From assembly GCF_000703165.1 (NCBI RefSeq), contig NZ_JNLQ01000002.1:248001-312000 (forward strand): DNA of 64,000 bases, read 5' to 3'. The notes beneath the pieces were generated by a model. The model was not told the DNA's origin and ran no database searches. It saw nothing but the letters and a program-made list of their open reading frames with translations. This document shows positions 57,733 through 64,000 of this stretch, piece after piece (the first letter of the stretch is position 1; every line of letters starts with the position of its first letter). Source of the DNA: Butyrivibrio sp. AE3004. Lineage in GTDB: Bacteria > Bacillota > Clostridia > Lachnospirales > Lachnospiraceae. The translations under genes were made by a program, and so were the position numbers.

Positions 57733-58211
57733 GTAAAGACATGACAGTGCAGTGTGACAAGGGACTTATTAACATCAGAGTAGGTGCAATTATTCTAAAG
57801 GATGGGAGGTTTCTTATGGTTGGGAACCATATCAGACCAGAGTATTTATACTCTGTAGGTGGCAGGATCAAGTTCGGAGAGACTGCCGAGGAAGCAGTAA
57901 TACGTGAGGTGTATGAAGAGACTGGCAAAAGAATGGAAGTAGACAGGCTGGGATTCGTTCATGAGAATTATTTTTATGGGGATGCGGAGTCTAACCTTGG
58001 GAAGCTGATATATGAAATATCTTTTTTCTTTTACATGAAGGTCCCGGAGGACTTTGAACCTGAGTGCAGCAGCTTTACTGAGGATGAGCACGAGGAATTT
58101 CTCAAGTGGATTGCACCGGATGATCCGATAAAGTTTTACCCGGAGTTCTTCAGGACAGAATTATTACATCCGTTAAATGAGGTTAAGCATTTTGTGACGG
58201 ATGAGAGATAA
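57729..58211 (+). CDS. NUDIX hydrolase
   Basis: 160 residues from ATG 57729 (AAGGAGAAAAATTGGAT). Complete Nudix box GGRIKFGETAEEAVIREVYE followed by ETGKRM (G-x5-E-x7-REVYEETG). Preceded by RVGAIILKDGRFLMVGNHI and followed by SFFFYMKVPEDFEPE. Hydrolyses a nucleoside diphosphate linked to X; substrate unknown. A second Nudix shard is at 59836. Confidence 0.88.
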   Translation: MSKDMTVQCDKGLINIRVGAIILKDGRFLMVGNHIRPEYLYSVGGRIKFGETAEEAVIREVYEETGKRMEVDRLGFVHENYFYGDAESNLGKLIYEISFFFYMKVPEDFEPECSSFTEDEHEEFLKWIAPDDPIKFYPEFFRTELLHPLNEVKHFVTDER

Positions 58212-58293
58212 TATAAATTTATTTGCCAGATATTCATGGAGGATTTTTTGAATATGTATAAATGCCGAGAAACGAAAACACATACTTGAGTGA

Positions 58294-58743
58294 TTGACTG
58301 CTGAGGGTAAAATTTCTCCGGTAATTGTGGAAGGCTTTAAGCCACTTTTTTATTATCGCTCAGAAGATGAAGAGCTGATGCAGCAGGTGCTTCAGGGAAA
58401 TGCTGGTCTAAAGCCTCGTATGTCATTCATGGCTCCGCTTGATCCGTTGATGTGGGATAAGGCATTTATAAAGTCTTTGTGGGATTTTCAGTATTCTTGG
58501 GAAATATATACTCCGGTAGTTAAAAGAAAATATGGCTATTACACTTTGCCTATACTTTACGGAGATAAGTTTGTAGGACGCATTGAAGCCATACCGGATC
58601 GCAAAGAAGGTATTCTGAAAGTCAAATGACTCTGGTGGGAAGATGAAATCCGGCAGACGAAAAAGCTTAATACGGCATTGGAGCGGACGCTTAAGAATTT
58701 TGCGAAATTTAATGATTGTGAGAGCGTGGCTTGGAGTAAATGA
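58294..58743 (+). pseudogene. YcaQ-like DNA glycosylase (HTH_42), C-terminal part with stop
   Basis: The frame holds the end of a winged-helix glycosylase of the YcaQ/AlkX type: RMSFMAPLDPLMWDKAFIKS, LWDFQYSWEIYTPVVKRKYG, TLPILYGDKFVGRIEAIPDR. A TGA at 58627 interrupts it after ILKVK; the same frame then continues LWWEDEIRQTKKLNTALERT to 58743. The first 250 residues are missing. Not functional. Confidence 0.6.
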
Positions 58744-58802
58744 GATGATGAAAAATAGAAAACATTAGTGAGTGATATAATTACTTTGTACTATGAAATA
58801 TA

Positions 58803-58934
58803 GCTAAGACAGGTATCATGCCAAAATCTGTGTTTGGATTATTTGAAAGATTCAGCACTTTTTCAGCAGTTATATTTAATGCTGCTCTGGGAGCATATAT
58901 ACTTCTTGGTAAATTCGGAGAGGACTTTGAATGA
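58803..58934 (+). pseudogene. DUF998 C-terminal fragment (paralogue of 28287)
   Basis: KTGIMPKSVFGLFERFSTFS then VIFNAALGAYILLGKFGED matches the end of the DUF998 protein at 28287 with about three-quarters identity by eye. Its stop overlaps the TraX start (GAATGA). Confidence 0.75.
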
Positions 58935-59689
58935 ACATGAACACATCTTTCAGGAAACTATGCAATTCAAATTACTTAAAACTCATAGCTATTATTGCTA
59001 TGACAATTGATCATGGAACAGATTTATTGTTCCCCGGATTCCCTACTGAACCTGTGCCGCTCATTCTTCATTTTATTGGCAGGCTGACAGCACCGATCAT
59101 GTGGTTCTTTGTGTGTGAGGGTTATCATTACACAAAAGATGTTAAGAAATATATGTTAAGGCTAGGGATATTCGCTGCCATATCGCATTTTGCATATTGT
59201 TTTGGATTTGGAATAAGCCTTAATCCTCTGGTGGGAGGAATATTTAACAGGACCAGTGTTATGTATCCTCTGTTTATTGCAGTAGTTGTTCTTTATATTG
59301 AGGATCACATGAACAACTGGAAGCAGTGGCAGAAAAAACTCGTTCAAACGATACTTATTCTCAGTTGTTTTCCTGCGGATTGGAGCTGTATTGCAGTTCT
59401 TTCGATACTTGCCATGTATAGTGAAAGAGGAAATCTTGAAAAACAGATCATCAAAATGATTGGCTGGGTATTTGTATATGGCGTAGTATCGTATCTTTTT
59501 GTAAGCAAAACATATGCGATCGAACTCATAGGAGTACTGATGGTGTACCCTGTTCTTAAGCTTTATAACGGAGAGCGCGGAAAAGCAAAGTGGATGAAGT
59601 GGTTTTTCTATATATACTATCCGCTGCATCTGATCATAATTGGAATAATCCGTGTTCTTGTATATGGAAATGTCAATATTTGTCTGTAA
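58931..59689 (+). CDS. TraX-family membrane protein
   Basis: 252 residues, eight or so membrane helices. Family marks: NYLKLIAIIAMTIDHGTDLL at the start, HFIGRLTAPIMWFFVCEGYH, and WFFYIYYPLHLIIIGI at the end. TraX proteins are acyltransferase-3-like; the F plasmid member acetylates pilin. In Firmicutes they probably modify a cell-surface polymer. AGAGG lies six bases before the ATG. Confidence 0.85.
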   Translation: MNMNTSFRKLCNSNYLKLIAIIAMTIDHGTDLLFPGFPTEPVPLILHFIGRLTAPIMWFFVCEGYHYTKDVKKYMLRLGIFAAISHFAYCFGFGISLNPLVGGIFNRTSVMYPLFIAVVVLYIEDHMNNWKQWQKKLVQTILILSCFPADWSCIAVLSILAMYSERGNLEKQIIKMIGWVFVYGVVSYLFVSKTYAIELIGVLMVYPVLKLYNGERGKAKWMKWFFYIYYPLHLIIIGIIRVLVYGNVNICL

Positions 59690-59719
59690 ATTAAAGAGGT
59701 ATTTTAGAACCAGAAAAGG

Positions 59720-59875
59720 TATAAGAGTCAGCTTCTGTTTGAGATCTCGAATTCATGCGCTGAGAAAGTAAAGCTGGATGAGGAAGTACATCCGTTTAAT
59801 ACTGAGGAAGAGTTTACAACAATCCTTTTTGTGACTGGAATCATATTAATCATTACTATGTCTGTGAACTTATAG
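59720..59875 (+). pseudogene. GHKL histidine kinase shard (paralogue of 44151)
   Basis: YKSQLLFEISNSCAEKVKLD then EEVHPFNTEEEF parallels the kinase at 44151 (YKQQLLLEISNSC...VKLDENGHP). The G-box is lost and the frame then degenerates to a stop at 59875. Confidence 0.6.
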
Positions 59876-60060
59876 AAGATACCGGTGTGCAGCATCTTAC
59901 TGAAGCTGAGGAACGTGCTGGATATATTATTAAATGGGTTCCATTGGATAAAGCAATAGCAATGTTTGGTGAATATGAAAAATATCATGAAAGCAATATA
60001 GCTGATTATGGGCTTTATCGCAGGGAACATGCGGCATTAAAGGAATACAAGGAGCGATAG
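59836..60060 (+). pseudogene. NUDIX hydrolase C-terminal shard
   Basis: Start-less frame WNHINHYYVCELIEDTGVQH, then LTEAEERAGYIIKWVPLDKA and a basic helical end. The strand NHYYVCEL and W-x-x-L-D-x-A are usual after a Nudix box, which is absent. It overlaps the kinase shard in another frame. Confidence 0.5.
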
Positions 60061-60074
60061 TGGAGGTTATAGTT

Positions 60075-61355
60075 ATGAAGTACAGTGTTGATACATACAG
60101 GCTTTACTCAAGTGAAAAGTTTTTCTCATTCTGTATTAGAGTCAGGGTGACAATGAAAGATGAAGTAGATATTGATGTACTACGAAAGTCTGCTAATACA
60201 GCTATGCATCGCTACCAATACTTTGCGAAAGAAGTTGTCATTGGAGAGGATGGCGGATATGATCTTATCCCCAATAAAAGAGAGATTATAGTGCTTAAAA
60301 CTCCTGAAAAGCTACCAAATTTGTGTAGTGAAGAAGTGAACCGGCATCTCCTTTTCTTGGACTGCACAGGTCGTGATATCTTTTTTAATATAAGCCATTC
60401 CATGTGTGGCGGGAAGGGTATGATGCCCTGGCTGCAGACCATCTTGTACCAATATGTTGCTGATAAATATGGCATTACCCCATATGCACCTGGTATCAGG
60501 AAAACTGACAGCGACCTGCTTCCGGGAGAAACAGATGAACCGACACTAGATATGCTTCTTAACGAAGAACCAATATATGAGTACAAGAGTAAAAAGCCGG
60601 TAGTAATGCTGCTGGACTACTTAAATGGCATGTATAACCCATTTAAGAGAGATCCTATTTATTATCAGTTTACATTTGAACAGAGTGATATTATGTCATT
60701 TGCCAAAAATAATGATTCAAGTGTTGCAGCATTTTTTCTTATGACTTTAGCCATGGCACTTAACAAGGTTCTTCCTGAAAAGTATAAGGTTATAGGTGGC
60801 GAAACAGCTCATTTTCCCGGTGCTGACATTGGGCTTCCAAACAGTTACCATGATATACTCAGTCATGTGCATATAGATTATGATAGAAAATACTTCAGGT
60901 ACGATGTTGAGAGACTTGGAACCTATACCCGCAGTCAGATAATTCTTCAGGCTGATCCAACAGTAAGTAATTATCAGCTTCGTAAACAATTTAACTTTTT
61001 AGAGAAAATCGATGAGATATCAGGGCAGAAGAATAAGATTGCTGCCTATGCAAAAAATGATCCGTCAAGTGGCAAGGAAGCCCAGCACGGAACATTTATA
61101 TCTAACTACACCGGATGGGCTGACTTTGGAGAAGTTGCGAATTATATAGAATCATTATTTGCGATGGTAGACGGACATCTTCTTTTGGAGACATTATCCA
61201 TGTCAGATAAGATTTTTCTTTCGTTTATGCAGCTGATCAAAGATACGAAATATGTGAATGCTTTCTGTGAAGTCATGGACGAACTGGGTATTCCATACAA
61301 AATGGAGGGACCGTTCCCAAATGTCAGGCCGAAACATCAGCTGCCGCATGAATAA
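60075..61355 (+). CDS. Condensation/acyltransferase-fold protein
   Basis: 426 residues from ATG 60075 (GGAGGTTATAGTT). Two-lobe CoA-dependent acyltransferase fold of the alcohol acetyltransferase/condensation type. Lobe one ends in ISHSMCGGKGMMPWLQTILY, where SHSMCGG stands in for the HHxxxDG motif, so the second His and Asp are altered. Lobe two has NNDSSVAAFFLMTLAMALNK and the late GTFISNYTGWADFG (DFGWG-like latch). No carrier protein or adenylation domain is near. Acyltransferase or degenerate homologue. Confidence 0.6.
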   Translation: MKYSVDTYRLYSSEKFFSFCIRVRVTMKDEVDIDVLRKSANTAMHRYQYFAKEVVIGEDGGYDLIPNKREIIVLKTPEKLPNLCSEEVNRHLLFLDCTGRDIFFNISHSMCGGKGMMPWLQTILYQYVADKYGITPYAPGIRKTDSDLLPGETDEPTLDMLLNEEPIYEYKSKKPVVMLLDYLNGMYNPFKRDPIYYQFTFEQSDIMSFAKNNDSSVAAFFLMTLAMALNKVLPEKYKVIGGETAHFPGADIGLPNSYHDILSHVHIDYDRKYFRYDVERLGTYTRSQIILQADPTVSNYQLRKQFNFLEKIDEISGQKNKIAAYAKNDPSSGKEAQHGTFISNYTGWADFGEVANYIESLFAMVDGHLLLETLSMSDKIFLSFMQLIKDTKYVNAFCEVMDELGIPYKMEGPFPNVRPKHQLPHE

Positions 61356-61506
61356 TTCATATTACTACAAGGCAATCAATATAGGAATTGTTGAAGAGAA
61401 TGTAGTTTTGCGCAGATGGTATGAGCAGAATGGAGCTGTTCATGTCGGAACAAAGAAATTTGATTTTTTTCCATTTACATGTGGATATATGAGGAAGGAA
61501 ATATAA
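61349..61506 (+). pseudogene. GNAT C-terminal shard
   Basis: YYYKAINIGIVEENVVLRRW then YEQNGAVHVGTKKFDFFPF is a GNAT motif-B end. It joins the 3' end of the preceding gene in another frame; acetyl-CoA motif absent. Confidence 0.6.
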
Positions 61507-61510
61507 GAAA

Positions 61511-61606
61511 ATGAATAAACAGATGATATATTTCCTAATCAGGGCAAAGAGGGCGACTTATGCAGGTAAGGGAGCTGAGACAGTACCTTCAAGAGAAATG
61601 AGATGA
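61511..61606 (+). pseudogene. DUF5680-like N-terminal shard
   Basis: MNKQMIYFLIRAKRATYAGK then GAETVPSREMR is the opening of DUF5680-type proteins (R-A-T-Y-A-G-K-G). It stops at 31 residues. Weak ribosome site. Confidence 0.5.
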
Positions 61607-61691
61607 TTGATAAGAAACTTCTTAAGCTTATTGGAAAGTGATATTCTAAATAATTCAAAGATAGGAGGAGCAACAGCGAGTTGCGTGTATT

Positions 61692-61910
61692 ATGAATATC
61701 TACGTATTAGAATATCTTGAATATCCATTACCAAACGGAGCCAAGGTGAAATTCCTGGACGATAATGTTACATATCTTGGTAACCAGCTTGAGGCAGAAT
61801 TTGGTGGAGACAGATGTTTCGGGATTATTGCAAATATGGATTTCATAATGGTATGCACATATGAGGCAGAGGGTGCAAATCCAGAAATTGTTCTTTATAA
61901 GAAAAGATAA
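61692..61910 (+). CDS. Small hypothetical protein (72 aa)
   Basis: Starts MNIYVLEYLEYPLPNGAKVK, beta-rich, ending IVLYKKR. GGAGG lies 25 bases upstream, too far, so initiation may be weak. No membrane segment or motif. Unknown. Confidence 0.45.
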   Translation: MNIYVLEYLEYPLPNGAKVKFLDDNVTYLGNQLEAEFGGDRCFGIIANMDFIMVCTYEAEGANPEIVLYKKR

Positions 61911-61943
61911 GGTTTTATTACTGCTTTTACGAGACTGTAGATT

Positions 61944-62603
61944 ATGATGGAAATTAAGAGGATAGAAACTAGTGGAATTACATATATTGAGCCGGTTAAT
62001 GGAGCCACAAGCGAGTGGTACTATGGCATGGATTATGAGCACGGAGATCTTTATGAGGCAGATGAAGTTTTTCGTGAGGGCCATAAAGTAAAGGGAAGAA
62101 AGCTATGTCTGGTTCATTATCCTGACGGACAGGTTTTTGTTCCTGTGCCAAAGACAGAAGGGCATTATAGTGATACACCGGTATTCTTTGAGAACGGAAT
62201 TTTTATCATCGACGTGGACTTTCCTAATGAATTGATCCGAATAATAAGGTTCGATTGTAATGATTATCATTTAAGTATTCATAAGGAACTTCCGCTATCT
62301 TCGGTAAAGGATTGCTACAATTTACAGCTGCATACCACACCGCTTATGCTTTCACGGCAATGTGGCAACGAATTAGATATTGTATGGCCGGAAAAACTCA
62401 GCATTTCAATGGGTAATCACGACACCTTTTTCATGAGGGATGGAGAAAAACTTTTTTTTAGCAGGTGGTATGAAGAAGGCGAAGGAGTTGATTACAGATA
62501 CTGGGAGGAGACCATAGTCAGAAATCTTTCCGGAGATGTGATCGAGACGCTTCCTGGAGATATAATTCAGATGCCAAACGGAGAGATGTGGCATTTGAGG
62601 TAG
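61944..62603 (+). CDS. Hypothetical protein (219 aa)
   Basis: Begins MMEIKRIETSGITYIEPVNG and is built of many beta-strands with aromatic turns (GQVFVPVPKTEGHYSDTPVF, FENGIFIIDVDFPNELI, SISMGNHDTFFMRDGEKLFF), suggesting a beta-propeller or sandwich. No signal peptide. It matches nothing I can name. ATG 61944 or 61947. A hairpin follows at 62614. Confidence 0.6.
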   Translation: MMEIKRIETSGITYIEPVNGATSEWYYGMDYEHGDLYEADEVFREGHKVKGRKLCLVHYPDGQVFVPVPKTEGHYSDTPVFFENGIFIIDVDFPNELIRIIRFDCNDYHLSIHKELPLSSVKDCYNLQLHTTPLMLSRQCGNELDIVWPEKLSISMGNHDTFFMRDGEKLFFSRWYEEGEGVDYRYWEETIVRNLSGDVIETLPGDIIQMPNGEMWHLR

Positions 62604-62613
62604 TGGATAAGAC

Positions 62614-62654
62614 AAGCCGATGCAAACCGATTTCCGGTTCCCTCGCATCGGCTT
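62614..62654. terminator. Bidirectional terminator hairpin
   Basis: AAGCCGATGC (62614) pairs with GCATCGGCTT (62645) around a 21-base loop. On + it is followed by GAACTTGTTTTT. It sits between convergent ORFs. Confidence 0.7.
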
Positions 62655-62672
62655 GAACTTGTTTTTACGCTC

Positions 62673-62786
62673 TTATTCTACGTAGTAGACATAGTTCTCT
62701 TTTCTGAGAGCAGCATCCTTTGCAGTCTCTGCAGCATCCATAAGATTTCCTATTACAAGAGATCCATCATAAACATATGTGGGCAT
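62673..62786 (-). CDS. Small minus-strand ORF (37 aa), possibly a remnant
   Basis: Encodes MPTYVYDGSLVIGNLMDAAE then TAKDAALRKENYVYYVE. The frame is open upstream of the ATG to a stop near 62832 without a ribosome site, so it may be the end of an older gene. Ala-rich helix; unknown. Confidence 0.35.
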   Translation of the reverse strand: MPTYVYDGSLVIGNLMDAAETAKDAALRKENYVYYVE

Positions 62787-62846
62787 ATCCTTATTAGCAA
62801 GGACAATTACTATATTTCTTTTGCTCTAAAAATCAAGCCCCTAACG

Positions 62847-62906
62847 TCATAAAAAGTCAGAGGTCTTGCATGACTCTTTTTCTGTTATAGTAAAATATGT
62901 TTGGAG
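62847..62906 (+). promoter_or_regulatory. Terminator-promoter module, copy 3 (short)
   Basis: GTCATAAAAAGTCAGAGG, hairpin AGTCA/TGACT, then CTTTTTCTGTTATAGT (extended -10) and ATATGTTTGGAGG. Same right half as copies 1 and 2 with a different, shorter stem. Confidence 0.6.
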
Positions 62907-62917
62907 GACTTATACAG

Positions 62918-63643
62918 ATGAAATCTTTTATAAAACTTACAGACTTCAAGAAAAGTGAATTATTTGAGATTTTCAAGATTGCTGATTCTATAGAGCAGTA
63001 TGACGAAGGTGGCGTGAGATTTTTCCTGCTGCTTGGAACAGAGCACGCACTAATGATTGATAGTGGCATGGAGGTTCATGATGCAAAGGAGCTTGCTGGA
63101 GAAATCACAGACCTGCCTATCATACTGTTCAATACACACGCGGATATTGATCACATCGGCAGTAATGATGAATTTGATGAAGTCATGATAAATCCTGCAG
63201 AGCTTATTAATTACAGTAAGCCTCATCCTTCACAGAAGATAATACCGGTATATGACGGAGATGTTCTTGATATCGGAGGACGGAAGCTTCTTGCAATTGC
63301 ACTTCCCGGACATACACCCGGAAGCATGGCACTTCTTGACAAAAACAGTGGCATGTTTTTTTGTGGTGATACTATCCAGGATGGCAGGATATTCATGTTC
63401 GGATCAATGCGGGATATGAGTGCATATATCCATAGTCTAAAAAGACTGGAAAAATTTAAGGATGAGATAAAGAGTATTTATGCAAATCATGGCACATTGC
63501 CACTGGAGTATTCAATTGTAGATAAGCTTATAGAGGGTGCAGTGAGGGTTGAAAAAGGTGAGCTTACGCCAACAGAGGCAGAGCTGTTTGGGCAGACCGT
63601 CAAAGTATATGATATAGGGGTGGCAACGTTTCTGTGTGACTAG
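62918..63643 (+). CDS. MBL-fold metallo-hydrolase
   Basis: 241 residues from ATG 62918 (GGAGGACTTATACAG). Metal motif NTHADIDHIGS (H-x-x-x-D-H, with Ala-Asp for the usual H), then ALPGHTPGSMALL, FFCGDTIQDGR and ANHGTLPLE. Glyoxalase II-like fold. The first metal His of HxHxDH appears as THADIDH, a conservative variant common in this branch. Driven by the module just upstream. Substrate unknown. Confidence 0.85.
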   Translation: MKSFIKLTDFKKSELFEIFKIADSIEQYDEGGVRFFLLLGTEHALMIDSGMEVHDAKELAGEITDLPIILFNTHADIDHIGSNDEFDEVMINPAELINYSKPHPSQKIIPVYDGDVLDIGGRKLLAIALPGHTPGSMALLDKNSGMFFCGDTIQDGRIFMFGSMRDMSAYIHSLKRLEKFKDEIKSIYANHGTLPLEYSIVDKLIEGAVRVEKGELTPTEAELFGQTVKVYDIGVATFLCD

Positions 63644-63700
63644 GAAAACACTATAGAACCTGTATTTTAACATATTACAAAAAGGAGGAGGCTTGAAATA

Positions 63701-64000
63701 ATGACACCTAAAATCTGGTTATTTATCGCATTGATTGGAGTGCTTGCACCGGTTTATCTTTTGTTTGGAGTAGCAACTTCCAAAAACGTCAAGGAGATGT
63801 CCGAAAAGAACAAGGAAGAGATTGAAAAGAACAGGGACAGGCATAAATACATGATACTTGGACAGAGCTGGGGAATGGGAATAGGAGTAGCAGTTGGATG
63901 TATAGCAAGCTATTTCTTATCAGGAAAAGTGTCGACAGGTTTGTGCCTTGGAACAGGACTTGGAATGTTTGCAGGTATGATGATTGGAGCAATGATTGAT
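63701..64000 (+). CDS. Membrane protein, cut by window edge
   Basis: ATG after AAAGGAGGAGGCTTGAAATA. Visible 100 residues: one helix (IWLFIALIGVLAPVYLLFGV), a charged coiled coil (SKNVKEMSEKNKEEIEKNRD), then two Gly-rich helices (SWGMGIGVAVGCIASYFLSG, GLCLGTGLGMFAGMMIGAMI). The frame is open at 64000. Unknown family. Confidence 0.6.
   Translation, partial: MTPKIWLFIALIGVLAPVYLLFGVATSKNVKEMSEKNKEEIEKNRDRHKYMILGQSWGMGIGVAVGCIASYFLSGKVSTGLCLGTGLGMFAGMMIGAMID

Noticed and set aside
4201..58629. Stop codon recoding (TGA or TAG read as an amino acid)
   Set aside because: In-frame stops include both TGA and TAG, occur only in genes with other damage or single changes, and all neighbouring intact genes use these stops normally.
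1..64000. CRISPR arrays, rRNA genes, phage structural operon
   Set aside because: No regularly spaced repeats, no rRNA-like conserved segments and no capsid, tail or terminase-like genes were seen.

Overview
This 64 kb window looks like a chromosomal accessory region of a low-GC Firmicute, most likely a Lachnospiraceae of the Butyrivibrio/Pseudobutyrivibrio type. That placement is inferred from AT-rich codon use, strong GGAGG ribosome binding sites, and families common in that group (EFR1 ferrodoxin, DUF3795, DUF4298, DUF6462, many GNATs). There are no rRNA genes, no canonical tRNA and no CRISPR array. Almost every gene is on the + strand.

Layout. 0-3.4 kb: partial genes, remnants of a DUF6462/HTH mobile-element module, an AAA15 (RloA/AbiLi-like) ATPase and a broken partner locus. 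3.4-8.8 kb: SGNH hydrolase, ATP-grasp ligase, then a run of gene fragments and GNATs, including a GNAT fused to an NlpC/P60-like domain. 8.93-11.43 kb: a two-gene insertion element (tyrosine recombinase plus IS91-type HUH transposase) bounded by a perfect 17-bp inverted repeat. 11.4-14 kb: GNATs, a broken MATE pump, an acidic EF-hand protein. 14.5-21.2 kb: a nucleic-acid repair island: tag, kptA, a WYL regulator, two candidate Y RNAs (one carrying a tRNA-like fold), a Ro-like TROVE/DUF2828 vWA protein and rtcB. 21.3-31 kb: small proteins, fragments, an erythromycin-esterase homologue and a LytTR regulator. 31-38.8 kb: GNATs, two CPBP proteases, an MFS pump behind a short leader peptide, a MATE pump. 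38.8-44 kb: a complete BceRS-BceAB-like sensor/ABC module. 44-48 kb: GHKL histidine kinase, solute-binding lipoprotein and TIM-barrel isomerase. 48-64 kb: HD nucleotidase, class C beta-lactamase-like hydrolase, ribokinase, AAC(3), NUDIX, TraX, acyltransferase-like and MBL proteins among many fragments.

The repair island is the most interesting system. RtcB ligates RNA ends, KptA removes 2'-phosphates at splice junctions, Ro-like proteins bind Y RNAs, and a divergent WYL protein sits where RtcR would sit in enterobacteria. Two further themes run through the window. One is a mosaic of same-strand gene shards, typically the start of one gene joined to the end of another. The other is a set of dispersed structured repeats: a covarying double hairpin at 2537 and 22239, a terminator family carrying TCAGTG boxes, and a terminator-promoter module at 51.2, 57.2 and 62.9 kb. 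Several broken genes differ from an intact frame by a single base in a homopolymer, so sequencing error must be excluded for those.
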